DNA of 64,000 bases from assembly GCA_038087035.1 (NCBI GenBank), contig CP051187.1, positions 2,423,001 to 2,487,000 of the forward strand. The letters are read 5' to 3'. The notes beneath the pieces were generated by a model. It had not been told where the DNA came from. It did no database searches and was given only the letters and a program-made list of their open reading frames with translations. This document shows, one piece after another, positions 23,212 through 32,751 of this stretch. The translations under genes were made by a program, and so were the position numbers. The stretch's first letter is position 1; every line of letters starts with the position of its first letter. Source of the stretch: Gloeotrichia echinulata CP02. Lineage in GTDB: Bacteria; Cyanobacteriota; Cyanobacteriia; Cyanobacteriales; Nostocaceae.

Positions 23212-25512
23212 TTACGAATTACTTAAAAATACTTGAATGCGGTTGATAAATGCTTCTAACTCGGCGACTAAATCAGATGTACCAACTAACTGCTGTTGAC
23301 GGCTTAGTCGTTCTAGTTTTTCTCCGGCTTGCTGCATAGTTGTAGCTCCGATATTACCACTGGAACCCTTGATATGATGGGCTTCGCGTCCAAGTTTATC
23401 AAAATCATAAGATGCGATCGCGGCTTTGGTTGCTTCTACATGAGACTTGCTATCTTCAACGAATATTGCTAATAATTCTAACTCAAATTCTTGGTTGTTT
23501 TCTGATAGTTGATGTAAGTGTTCCCAATTAAGTGGGAGTTCGAGCAAATTGCTATCTGTAGTAGAAACTGTTGGACTGGAAATAGTTATTAGCTCTGGTG
23601 TATGTATTATCTGACTCCAATGCTCTAGCAACGCTGCTAATTTATCTTTAGCTACCGGCTTGCTCAGATAGTCATCCATACCTGCTTCTAAACAGCTTTG
23701 TTGGTCTTCTTTCATCGCATTAGCTGTGATAGCAATGACAACAGGTTGCTGGCTACTAGCAAATGAGCTTGCTGTCCGACGACGAATTTCTTTTGTAGTC
23801 TCTAAACCATCCAAAATTGGCATTTGACAATCCATGAGAATCAAATCATAGGGAATTTTATCTAATAGCTCTAAAACTTCTTGACCATTGGCTACTGCAT
23901 CAGCATCGTAACCTAAGTTATGGATCTGCTTCAGAAGAACTTTTTGATTTACTAGATTATCTTCTGCTATCAGCAATTTTAACTTCGATTTACCAGAAGT
24001 AGTTATCTGTTCTAGTTGCATAGAAAGTTTCTCAATTGGGATGACATCAAAATTATCTAATTTCGCTTGGCTTCCTAAAATATTGATTATGGTCTCGAAT
24101 AGTCTAGATAGCTTGACTGGCTTGACCAAATAACTAGCAAATCCTATTTTCAGCGCCCTTTGTACTTCTTCTCTTTGATTAGTAGAGGTCAACATAATTA
24201 AAGGGACATCAGCAATAGCAGAATTTGCCTTAATTTGTTCTCCTAGGGTCAGTCCATCTACATCTGGCATTTGCATATCAATCAAAGCAATATCATAAGG
24301 TATTCCCTGATTGGCAGATTGTTCTAAAGCTTTGAGAGCAGTAGCCGCACAAGCAGCCTCATCCACGTGCATTCCCCAACGGGTAGCCTGGTGGTAGATA
24401 ATTTTGCGATTAGTACTATTATCATCCACCACTAACAAGCGTCGATGAGTGAGCGTTTCGGGTTCTTTAGCAGGGGAAATAGGCGGAGATTGCTTGACAA
24501 AAGGTAGCTCAAACCAAAATTGAGATCCTTGACCCATGTTGCTGTTCACCCCGATTTCTCCACCCATCAAAGTGACCAATTGTTGACAGATAGCTAATCC
24601 TAAACCGGTGCCACCATATTTACGCTTTATCGAAGCATCTACTTGGGTAAATGCTTGAAATAGTTTCTTTTGATCTTCAAGATTAATACCAATACCCGTA
24701 TCTGTAACAGCAAAGTGGATGGTAGCTTGATTATGGGTTTCTGATTTCAGTTCAGCTCGCAGAACTACCTCTCCGGTGCTGGTAAATTTGATGGCGTTAC
24801 CTATCAGATTCATTAATACTTGTCGTAGGCGACTACCATCACCTTGGAGGTAAGTAGGAACATTGCGATCAATCAAGGCGGCAAGTTCTAATCCTTTATT
24901 ATGAGCTTGGGGAGCCAACAATTCTAAAATTTCTTCCACACAAGTGGATAAGTCAAAATCTAGAGTTTCCAGCATCATTTCCCCAGCTTCTAGCTTAGAA
25001 AGATCCAAAATTTCGTTAATTAAATATAAAAGAGCATCTCCACTCACGCGAATTGTTTCTAAAAAATCTCGTTGTTCTGGGTTCAGGGGAGTTTCTAAAA
25101 GTAAGCCAGTCATCCCCAATACAGCGTTCATCGGCGTACGAATTTCATGACTCATGTTCGCCAAAAAATTGCTTTTGGATTGAGAAGCTAATTCGGCTTG
25201 GCGACGGGCGCTTTCTAGTTCTTGTCGCTGACGAGTTTCTGCTTCCAGTAGCTTGGCTTGGGCTAAAGCAATACCTATTTGGTCAGATAGGGATTGCAAA
25301 AGTTCAACTTCCCAGCTAGTCCATTGGCGAGTGTGGGTACACTGATGAGCAATTAGTAGCCCCCAAAGTTGATCTTTGAGGAAAATGGGAATTACAAGTT
25401 TGGAACTTGAAACTTCGAGTTTGGAACTTGAAACTTCAGCTTCGGAACTTGAAACTTCGAGTTTGGAACTTGAAACTTCAGCTTCGGAACTTGAAAATCC
25501 CCCACTCAGCAC
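23212..25512 (-). CDS. Hybrid histidine kinase, N-terminus lost
   Basis: 766 residues. A fragment of a GAF domain (~residues 39-85, 'IPIFLKDQLWGLLIAHQCTH') is followed by HisKA with His122 ('NMSHEIRTPMNAVLG'), a HATPase domain ('DTGIGI', 'GGTGLGLAICQQL'), two receiver domains (acceptor Asp in 'IALIDMQMPDVDG' and 'LILMDCQMPILDG') and a C-terminal HPt domain ('HHIKGSSGNIGATT'). The GAF domain lacks its first ~100 residues; instead the frame begins with a repeat-encoded 'EVSSSKL'/'EVSSSEA' stretch. The gene therefore appears 5'-truncated, and expression is uncertain. Confidence 0.88.
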   Translation of the reverse strand: MLSGGFSSSEAEVSSSKLEVSSSEAEVSSSKLEVSSSKLVIPIFLKDQLWGLLIAHQCTHTRQWTSWEVELLQSLSDQIGIALAQAKLLEAETRQRQELESARRQAELASQSKSNFLANMSHEIRTPMNAVLGMTGLLLETPLNPEQRDFLETIRVSGDALLYLINEILDLSKLEAGEMMLETLDFDLSTCVEEILELLAPQAHNKGLELAALIDRNVPTYLQGDGSRLRQVLMNLIGNAIKFTSTGEVVLRAELKSETHNQATIHFAVTDTGIGINLEDQKKLFQAFTQVDASIKRKYGGTGLGLAICQQLVTLMGGEIGVNSNMGQGSQFWFELPFVKQSPPISPAKEPETLTHRRLLVVDDNSTNRKIIYHQATRWGMHVDEAACAATALKALEQSANQGIPYDIALIDMQMPDVDGLTLGEQIKANSAIADVPLIMLTSTNQREEVQRALKIGFASYLVKPVKLSRLFETIINILGSQAKLDNFDVIPIEKLSMQLEQITTSGKSKLKLLIAEDNLVNQKVLLKQIHNLGYDADAVANGQEVLELLDKIPYDLILMDCQMPILDGLETTKEIRRRTASSFASSQQPVVIAITANAMKEDQQSCLEAGMDDYLSKPVAKDKLAALLEHWSQIIHTPELITISSPTVSTTDSNLLELPLNWEHLHQLSENNQEFELELLAIFVEDSKSHVEATKAAIASYDFDKLGREAHHIKGSSGNIGATTMQQAGEKLERLSRQQQLVGTSDLVAELEAFINRIQVFLSNS
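25396..25496. repeat. 21-bp tandem repeat at kinase 5' end
   Basis: Roughly five units of a 21-bp repeat built on 'ggaacttgaaacttc' with alternating 'gagttt' and 'agcttc'. On the minus strand it is translated as 7-residue units EVSSSKL / EVSSSEA at the start of the truncated histidine kinase. It interrupts the GAF domain. Confidence 0.85.
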
Positions 25513-25580
25513 ATTTGTAGGGTGTGTCAGATGCCAAAAATCTGTGGTTCATCATGAAAAACTCAAATCTGACGCACCTT

Positions 25581-25684
25581 ATACCATTTCACCAAAACTC
25601 TGATACATATAGAAGCCAGTAGGGGCACGGCATTGCCGTGCCCCTACCAACGTATTTGTATCATACTTAAAGTGAAACGGTATT
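25581..25684. mobile_element. ~104-bp MITE-like palindromic element
   Basis: Outer inverted repeats 'taccatttcac' (left) and 'gtgaaacggta' (right) with 'gatacatat' / 'atttgtatc' further in, enclosing a strong hairpin at 25619-25647 ('gtaggggcacggc' and complement). Next to it, 25520-25580 has another small inverted repeat ('ggtgtgtcagat' / 'atctgacgcacc'). Together these fill the gap between the kinase and the IS. Confidence 0.65.
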
Positions 25685-25751
25685 ACTCCTTACTCTCCTC
25701 CAACCCCAGACCAAACGGTGAGAGGTTTTCCTATTTGCTTGTAAAGTAAAC

Positions 25752-27049
25752 GGCTCTTGCGTACTTAGCGTGCTAAATTGATAGGATAATGCCAAGAAAG
25801 TAAAGCTCTAATCTCAAAATTACGAAAGTTTCTAAATCCAAATCCACTTCGCTTTATTAACTTCAGTTTATTATTTATTCCTTCTACTACTCCACTGGTA
25901 GTCCTTCGTTCAAAATATCCGACTATTTCTCCAAACCACCGTTTAATTGTCTGCACACTTCTTTGATAATATGGTTCAGCTTTTTTTAACCAATTGATTA
26001 ATTCTAGCGTTCCCGTTACCACATTTTTATTGTCTTCAAATAAATTGTGAAAATCTTCTTTTAATGAATGCATTCTAGCTATTAAAGGAGAAGCTTGTTT
26101 AATTCTATTTAATTTATCTTTTTGCTTTTCGGTGAGCTTATTCTCGGCTTTTAGAATTGTAAATTTATTTCCTTTTAAACTTTCAAATACTTTTTTTCTT
26201 TCCGGGGCATTTAACTCAGATGCTATTTTATTTTCTGCTATCCTAGCTCGATTTAATTCTTCATGTACTAATTTAGTAACATGGAACCTATCTACCGTTA
26301 CAAGGGCGTTTGGACAAATCTTCTCAATTAAAGATTTATAATTGCCTGTCATATCAATACTTACTTCTTCTATTTGTGACAAAACTTTTTCTCCCCACAT
26401 TCTCATGGTTTTTTTGATTTCAATTTGTTTTCTTTCTTTTACTAAACCTATCAATTTACCTGAATCTATATCTACTAGCACGACAATAAATTTTCCTTGT
26501 CCTTTGACCAAACTAATTTCATCTATTCCTAATCTTCTTAAATCTTTGACATCTATTGGCATCACATTTTTAGCTACATCTTCAAGCATTGATATGACTT
26601 ATTCATTAGTTAGTCCATTATTTCTTGCCACATTACTTACATTACTATTAATCACTTGTTTGATAATATATTCCGCATATCGGTATGTATACCTCTTTCT
26701 TGCTCCTAGAAAATCTAGCTTTTCATTAAATGTTTTTCGGCATTTTTTACACTTGAATCTTCGTCTATTGACATTCAGTATTACTTCAAAATCCCCCATC
26801 GGTAAATCTTTCACTAAACATTTTTGATTTTGATGTAAATGTCTTGAGTTTTGACCACAGTGTGGGCACGATGCACTTTTCGCTTTTTTACCTACTGATA
26901 GAATTAGGACTTGACCCTCTTGTAGGCTTGATTCTACTAATACTTCAGGCAAATTTAGGAGTTGAGTCATTATTCGTTTCATAATTTATTTTATTAAACA
27001 TTATTAAAAAATATCTTAACATTTTAGCACGCTAAGTACCCAAGAACCC
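25752..27049 (-). mobile_element. ISL3-family insertion sequence
   Basis: 1298 bp bounded by ~25-bp inverted repeats: left 25752-25776 ('ggctcttgcgtacttagcgt'), right 27025-27049, whose complement reads 'ggttcttgggtacttagcgt'. The single transposase frame lies on the minus strand and its stop falls inside the left repeat. Size and protein fit ISL3. No 8-bp target duplication is present (left flank 'aagtaaac', right flank 'caaattgg'), suggesting rearrangement after insertion. Confidence 0.88.
25765..26982 (-). pseudogene. ISL3 transposase split by in-frame TAA
   Basis: The N-terminal part (26599-26982, 127 residues) has the zinc-ribbon 'CPHCG' and 'CKKCRKTF'; the C-terminal part (25765-26589, 274 residues) has the DDE domain with 'LGIDEISLVKGQGKF', 'IDMTGNY', 'VTVDRFHV' and 'SGVVEGINNKLKLIKRSG'. 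The two parts are in the same frame, separated by a TAA at 26599-26601 and three codons; one base change (CAA to TAA) would explain the break. Total ~405 residues, normal for ISL3. Probably inactive unless the stop is read through. Confidence 0.88.
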
Positions 27050-27052
27050 AAA

Positions 27053-28267
27053 TTGGCAGACCTAATCGAGGCGAATATTGATGAGTTAGCGCGCCTGGAA
27101 ACTTTAGATAATGGTAAACCACTGCAAGATTCTTTAGGTGATTTAGGATTAGTTATTGGCTGCTATCGCTACTATGCTGGCTGGGCTGATAAGGTACAGG
27201 GTAAAACTATTCCCATTAACGGGCCTTACTTCTGTTATACGCGCCATGAACCTGTGGGTGTGGTTGGTCAGATTATCCCGTGGAATTTCCCCTTATTGAT
27301 GCAGGCTTGGAAGCTAGCACCAGCTTTAGCAACAGGTAATACTGTGGTGATGAAAACGGCTGAACAGACGCCTTTGTCAGCCCTGCGGGTGGGTGAGTTA
27401 ATTATTGAGGCTGGTTTCCCCCCTGGTGTGGTGAATATTTTATCAGGATATGGCCCAACAGCTGGGGCGGCGATCGCTCGTCACATGGATATTGACAAAG
27501 TGGCTTTTACTGGTTCGACTGAGGTCGGACATCTGATTATGGAAGCCGCTGCTAAAAGTAACCTCAAGCGTGTCACTTTAGAACTTGGTGGTAAGAGTCC
27601 CAATATTGTCTTTGCTGATGCTGATATCGATGCGGCAATTACAGGTGCATACGATGGGATATTCTTTAACCAAGGTCAGTGCTGCTGCGCGGGTTCGCGG
27701 TTGTTCGTTGAGGAAAAATTCTATGACGATTTTGTTGCTAAGGTAGTAGAACGAACTAAGCAGCGCGTTGTTGGCAATCCTTTTGATCCCGAGACGGAAC
27801 AAGGTCCCCAGGTAGATCAAGACCAATTTGATAGGGTGATGAGTTATATAGAGTCCGGGATACGGGAAGGTGCCCAGATGCTATCTGGAGGTAATCGGGT
27901 TGGGGAACGTGGTTTCTTCATTGCACCGACAGTCTTTGCCGATGTCCAGGACAATATGAAAATTGCCCAAGAAGAAATCTTCGGTCCGGTGATCAGCATC
28001 ATCAAATTTAAAGACATTGATGAGGTGATTCAACGAGCGAATGCCACAATGTACGGACTCGCCGCCGCTGTCTGGACTCAGGATATCACAAAAGCCCACG
28101 CGATCGCTAACAATGTCCGCGCTGGTACTATTTGGGTAAACTGCTACGACGTATTCGACGCCGCTGCACCCTTCGGCGGATTTAAGCAATCGGGTATTGG
28201 TCGGGAACTCGGTGAGTATGGCTTGCAGCAATATACTGAAGTCAAAACTGTGACAATTAAGTTGTAA
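27053..28267 (+). pseudogene. Aldehyde dehydrogenase lacking N-terminus
   Basis: 404 residues of an NAD(P)-dependent aldehyde dehydrogenase. The conserved core is intact: 'GQIIPWNFPLLMQAWKLAPA', 'AFTGSTEVG', 'LELGGKSPN' (general-base Glu), catalytic Cys in 'NQGQCCCAGSRLF', 'EEIFGPVISI' and 'PFGGFKQSG'. Full members are ~490 residues; about 85-90 N-terminal residues are missing. The frame begins right at the ISL3 end ('aaa ttg gca gac', K-L-A-D), with no proper start codon or promoter, so the gene was cut at this point. The missing part is not on the other side of the IS. Confidence 0.82.
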
Positions 28268-28314
28268 ATACCTGCATATTCCAATGACTGACGAATGACT
28301 TTGGACAATTGATA

Positions 28315-28342
28315 GTAGGGGCGCAAGGCCTTGCGCCCCTAC
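28315..28342. repeat. Perfect 28-bp palindrome
   Basis: Same 'ggggcgcaagg' hairpin as at 1567-1590, with outer 'gta'/'tac'. It lies between the aldehyde dehydrogenase remnant and the convergent HEPN gene and could terminate both. Confidence 0.8.
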
Positions 28343-28365
28343 CATATTAAAATCACAGCGACATT

Positions 28366-29439
28366 TTATAAGTCAGTTTTGTATTGATATAAGCACAAAT
28401 CTTTTCTGGCGTCTACATCAAACTTCAAACCAATCTCACTTTCACCAATTATTTCTACCTGGTCTTTATCAAGATCTTTTCCGTCCTCAGTTGTCTTAAT
28501 ACTCTCAATTTTTACCAACTGACAGTAAGCAAGCTTTTCGTTTACCAAATAAATGCTTTCTCCTACGGATAACATAGTTTTTTCAACCTTTGCAACTCCA
28601 GCTTTAGGACTCTTAAACCATTCTGTAATGCGACCTATATCCCTAAGCTCATCTATTGATTTTTTCCGCTCAATCACCTTATAAGTTACCAACTCCGCAA
28701 GTGCTTGACACAAAGTCTCAATAAAATCGCACAGTTCTATCAAAGCACTAGAACTAAGGAAATCGTCTATGACTGCTCCGTGAGCAGCGTCATTACGATA
28801 ACTAATTAATTCATTCAATTCTCCTTCCGCAGTGTTTTCATTTGCCCTAATTTCTTTGACAAAATACTGCATCGCTCTATGCTTTTCAACCCATATCCAA
28901 GCATTTGGTATACCAGCATCAGCCAATAATTTATCTAAAGTGTCTTTGCGTAAATTTTCTTCATGTAGGAGAAATGCATCTCGCAATAACTCATATTCTT
29001 GTTTACCAATACTTCCATTAAATAACCCGCGAATAACTTCTTCAATAGATAGGTGTTTATATCTATTTTTATTCAAATCAAGCAACAATCTGCCCACCCC
29101 TCTCTGGTGAGTATTTCGGATTTTTTCTTCCAGGTCTAAATAGTTTGGAAATAATCCTGGTAGAAGTAATAACCAATCGCTCACTAAGTCTTCAACAAAA
29201 CGCTCATAAATAGCATATAGTCGTGTGACTACAGCACAGTGATCATACACTCGCCACTCTCTTACTTTAGGGATATCTTGCATTAAAGTATTCAGGATGA
29301 ATTTCGTCTCTTCTTGCCATTGATACTTTGTTAAAGCACTAGATCCAAAAGCAATTTCTCTCAGCCTATCGTTGGTTTTAATAATGGAACGGATAGCAGA
29401 GATATTACCCGCCGCTGTCAAGAGAAGATTTTGAAACAT
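28366..29439 (-). CDS. HEPN-domain protein, MAE_28990/MAE_18760-like
   Basis: A 357-residue all-helical protein resembling the cyanobacterial MAE_28990/MAE_18760 group of HEPN proteins, predicted RNases. The HEPN catalytic motif R-x4-H is seen as 'RNDAAH' (residues 215-220) within 'ELISYRNDAAHGAVIDDFL'. The C-terminal ~90 residues form a separate mixed alpha/beta part. The gene starts 6 bp after the DUF262 stop, so the two form an operon. Role as effector of a defence or toxin system is inferred from family and pairing. Confidence 0.75.
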   Translation of the reverse strand: MFQNLLLTAAGNISAIRSIIKTNDRLREIAFGSSALTKYQWQEETKFILNTLMQDIPKVREWRVYDHCAVVTRLYAIYERFVEDLVSDWLLLLPGLFPNYLDLEEKIRNTHQRGVGRLLLDLNKNRYKHLSIEEVIRGLFNGSIGKQEYELLRDAFLLHEENLRKDTLDKLLADAGIPNAWIWVEKHRAMQYFVKEIRANENTAEGELNELISYRNDAAHGAVIDDFLSSSALIELCDFIETLCQALAELVTYKVIERKKSIDELRDIGRITEWFKSPKAGVAKVEKTMLSVGESIYLVNEKLAYCQLVKIESIKTTEDGKDLDKDQVEIIGESEIGLKFDVDARKDLCLYQYKTDL

Positions 29440-29445
29440 CGCTGT

Positions 29446-30615
29446 TTACTCGGCGATGATTTGCGAGAGCATATTATCGAACTGTTGGATTCGCTCCTGA
29501 ATATCCGTCTTAGTTTTTCCACCACCTGTAAATAGTTTTGAAGTATCTTGTCTAAACAGCCTCTGTGTTTCCTCAATTATTCGTGACTGTCGCCCAACTA
29601 AAATATCCTTATTTGCCAATTGTCTACTAAATCCAACCATAACAGCATCATAATAAGCTTTATAAGATTTATCTTTCCAGGTGTCTGCATGAGGATCAAA
29701 AGGTTTAAATAATTTCTCTGCGTAGACTTGGTGTGCTAAATTTATAGTCTGAATAAAAATATTCTTCAGTATATCAATATCTTCATCTGAAAACTTGAGA
29801 CTTTTTACCATATAGAGGTCAAGAAATCCTTCCATACCCCTACGAAAATCCTCCACATGGCGTAATGCAAAAAAGCGAAGAACTAATTCCACATCTTCCA
29901 TCTTTTTATATAGGTTATTTTCAGCAATTTCTTCATTATTTCCTATGGGAATTCCCCAAGCTTCTGCAAAAATGGAATTAGTTGTCAAGTCCAGTAATAG
30001 TTGATTAAACTTACCATAATATAAACAGTTACGTACCTCCTGCCGACTTAGAGCGACACCACCAGTATTCAGACGCTCAAATGCAAGTTGCTTTAAAAGA
30101 AACTCCTCATCAAGATTTGATTTTGACTCTGTAATCAGAACTATAGATGAGATAGAGCGACGATCAATCCCGGCTTTAATTTTCGTAGGAAGCGTAGCAT
30201 AGGTACGTCCATTAAGTTCTGTCCAGAGTTCGAGTCCTGTTAATTTAAGACGGTTTTCATAAAAATCCCGCAAAGCGGTAATTCTTTGTTGACCATCCAT
30301 TACTTCATAAAAATTAAACTCTTTTTCGTAAAGAATGATTGGCGGAACAGGAATGTTGATCAAAAAAGATTCGATCAATCGCGATTGCTTCTTTGTATCC
30401 CATCGATCTCTTCTTTGGTAAAAAGGGCGAACATCCATATACCCAGGCTTCTTTAATGCTTCAACAAAGCTTGGTAGCTTTTCTCGATTCATCTCAGTGA
30501 GTATTCTTTGCTCCCCAGATTCATACTTAGCGTTGATATCATTATCAGACATTTGGATGCGGTTTGCAGAGGGTGATTCTTCCCACATCCTGGTTTCAGT
30601 TGGTGCTAGTTGCAT
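29446..30615 (-). CDS. DUF262-domain protein (GmrS-like)
   Basis: A 389-residue DUF262 protein. The hallmark 'VMDGQQRITALRDFYE' (~106-120, with DGQQR at 107-111) is preceded by 'PFYQRRDRWD' and 'SFLINIPVPPIILYE', all typical of the ParB/Srx-like DUF262 NTPase-nuclease fold. The DUF1524 HNH partner domain of GmrSD-type restriction enzymes is absent. It is the first gene of a two-gene operon with the HEPN protein. DUF262 proteins often sense or cut foreign DNA; the HEPN partner may be the effector. Confidence 0.82.
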   Translation of the reverse strand: MQLAPTETRMWEESPSANRIQMSDNDINAKYESGEQRILTEMNREKLPSFVEALKKPGYMDVRPFYQRRDRWDTKKQSRLIESFLINIPVPPIILYEKEFNFYEVMDGQQRITALRDFYENRLKLTGLELWTELNGRTYATLPTKIKAGIDRRSISSIVLITESKSNLDEEFLLKQLAFERLNTGGVALSRQEVRNCLYYGKFNQLLLDLTTNSIFAEAWGIPIGNNEEIAENNLYKKMEDVELVLRFFALRHVEDFRRGMEGFLDLYMVKSLKFSDEDIDILKNIFIQTINLAHQVYAEKLFKPFDPHADTWKDKSYKAYYDAVMVGFSRQLANKDILVGRQSRIIEETQRLFRQDTSKLFTGGGKTKTDIQERIQQFDNMLSQIIAE

Positions 30616-30957
30616 TTACTACATCCTCGACAAAAGTAGCATAGTGAAACATAATAAAATCTGCTGAATATAGCCTAGCGCTTTCCTGATCGTAAATGTA
30701 AACTCTCTGGTTTAATCGACACAAGCCTTTTGACCTTGTGGTTTTTTGAACTTACTCCCCCTAGACTCGGTAATAACGTTGATCCCTCCGCCTACAGATA
30801 ATATCCGAAGACCTTAATCGTAAGTCCCCAAGTACAAATACATAAAAAACCTCCAGATTTCATGAAATTATCAAAAAGTTGTGCCGATTCCTACAGGCAA
30901 GCGGATAATTTTTTGGTTAAGCTAAAAGCGCTATGATTAAGGAATATTAAGCGTCTT
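30616..30957. other. Divergent intergenic region
   Basis: 342 bp between the DUF262 operon (minus) and the first metallophosphoesterase (plus). It should hold both promoters. The last ~50 bp ('ttttttggttaagctaaaag') recur upstream of the second metallophosphoesterase. No firm promoter motif or RNA was recognised. Confidence 0.45.
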
Positions 30958-31788
30958 ATGCACTGGTTGTTATCTGGGCCGTTGAGTACAGAGACGTTGA
31001 CGGTTAAGATTGCAGGTTTGCCCACGTCTCTACAAGGTAAGAAGCTGGTGCAGATGTCTGATTTTCATTATGATGGTTTCGGCTTGTCAGAAGAGATGTT
31101 AGAACAAGCGATCGCCGTTAGCAATCAAGCTAATCCAGATTTAGTTCTACTGACCGGGGACTACGTAACCACAACTCCTGAACCGATTTACAGGTTAGTG
31201 CTGCGACTCAAAAATCTTCAAAGTCGCGCTGGTATCTATGCTGTGCTGGGGAACCACGATATATGTTACAGAAGCTCAAAAGCAGTAATTACAGAAGCTT
31301 TGACGAGAATTGGAGTTCACGTTCTTTGGAATCAAATCGCCTATCCACTAGGAAATGAATTACCATTGGTGGGACTAGCGGATGTGCGCTCACAAGAATT
31401 CAATCCTGCGCCCGTGATGAACCAGCTAGACCCCACCACACCCCGAATTGTGTTATCTCACAACCCTGAGACTGCAAAGATATTGCAAACATGGCGAGTT
31501 GATTTGCAATTATCTGGTCATACCCACGGGGGCCAAATCGTCATCCCCGGAATCGGTCCTGCGGTGCTTTGTTACAAAAAGATTGTGAAAAAAATACCCA
31601 GAACGATCAGGTATTTGCTTCCCTGTTTAATCAGACAGTACGCTCTAACTCGCAATTGGGAATGGTCACAGGGTTTATATCAAGTCGGACAAAATCAACT
31701 ATATGTCAATCGTGGCTTGGGAACTTATTCCCCAGGACGTTTATTTTGCCCACCAGAAGTCACTATCATTACCCTAGAAATACAGTAG
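30958..31788 (+). CDS. Metallophosphoesterase, tandem copy 1
   Basis: A 276-residue calcineurin-like phosphoesterase of the YkuE/YaeI type. Metal-ligand motifs are complete: 'SDFHYDG', 'LTGDYV', 'GNHDI', 'LSHNPE' and 'SGHTHGGQI'. Members act on UDP-diacylglucosamine or other phosphodiesters; the substrate here is unknown. No signal peptide is evident. ATG 30958 gives 'MHWLLSGPLSTETLTVKIAG', the same start as its paralogue. Confidence 0.88.
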   Translation: MHWLLSGPLSTETLTVKIAGLPTSLQGKKLVQMSDFHYDGFGLSEEMLEQAIAVSNQANPDLVLLTGDYVTTTPEPIYRLVLRLKNLQSRAGIYAVLGNHDICYRSSKAVITEALTRIGVHVLWNQIAYPLGNELPLVGLADVRSQEFNPAPVMNQLDPTTPRIVLSHNPETAKILQTWRVDLQLSGHTHGGQIVIPGIGPAVLCYKKIVKKIPRTIRYLLPCLIRQYALTRNWEWSQGLYQVGQNQLYVNRGLGTYSPGRLFCPPEVTIITLEIQ

Positions 31789-31918
31789 TCTAGCATGATA
31801 TTCAACACAAGTTGATAATTTAATTTTAATTTAATGACATAAGTTATTGTAGAAACGCAAGATACATTTTGATTTTTGGTAAGCTGAAAGCGCTGCTATG
31901 AGGAGTGTCTGTTGCGCT

Positions 31919-32746
31919 ATGCATTGGTTATTTACGGGACATTTAAGAGTAGATAAAATCACGGTTAAGATTGCAGATTTACCTGCGTCTTTGCAAGGTA
32001 CAAAGTTAGTACAACTATCAGATTTTCATTACGATGGTGTGCGGCTGTCAGAAGATATGTTAAAACAGGCGATCGCATTTAGTAACGAAGCTGAACCTGA
32101 TTTAGTTCTATTAACAGGCGACTATGTAACCGACGATCCCAGCCCAATACATCAACTGGCACACCGACTCAAGCATCTGGAAAGCCGCTGTGGTATTTAT
32201 GCTGTACTCGGCAATCACGATATATATTACGGACACTCCAAAGCAGAAGTTACAGGCGCGTTTACTAACATTGGGGTTCATGTGCTTTGGAATGAAATCG
32301 CCTATCCACTAGGAAAAGAATTACCATTGGTAGGACTAGCTGATTATTGGTCCCAAGAATTTAACCCCGCACCAGTGATGAAGCAACTAGACTCCGCCAC
32401 ACCCAGGATTGTATTATCCCACAACCCAGACACAGCCAAGATATTGCAAAAATGGCGAGTAGATTTGCAGCTATCTGGCCATACCCACGGAGGTCACATC
32501 GTCATTCCAGGGATTGGCCCTGCGGTACTTTATTATAAAAGATTCCTGAAAAAACTTCCCATAAAACTGCGGCGTTGGGTGCCATTTCTCCTAGGAGACT
32601 CTTACAAAGTCGTCCGATATTGGGAATGGTCCCAGGGGTTTCATAATGTAGAAAACAACCAATTATATGTCAATCGCGGCTTAGGAACTTATCGACCAGG
32701 ACGCCTATTTTGCCCACCTGAAGTTACTGTCATTACCTTAATTTAG
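31919..32746 (+). CDS. Metallophosphoesterase, tandem copy 2
   Basis: A paralogue of the preceding gene with the same motifs ('SDFHYDG', 'LTGDYV', 'GNHDI', 'LSHNPD', 'SGHTHGG') over 275 residues. ATG 31919 ('MHWLFTGHLRVDKITVKIA') aligns with the first copy; ATG 31898 would add seven residues. The upstream 50 bp is also similar to that of copy 1, so the duplication included the 5' control region. 'HTHGGHI' here replaces 'HTHGGQI'. Confidence 0.88.
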   Translation: MHWLFTGHLRVDKITVKIADLPASLQGTKLVQLSDFHYDGVRLSEDMLKQAIAFSNEAEPDLVLLTGDYVTDDPSPIHQLAHRLKHLESRCGIYAVLGNHDIYYGHSKAEVTGAFTNIGVHVLWNEIAYPLGKELPLVGLADYWSQEFNPAPVMKQLDSATPRIVLSHNPDTAKILQKWRVDLQLSGHTHGGHIVIPGIGPAVLYYKRFLKKLPIKLRRWVPFLLGDSYKVVRYWEWSQGFHNVENNQLYVNRGLGTYRPGRLFCPPEVTVITLI

Positions 32747-32751
32747 GCAAG

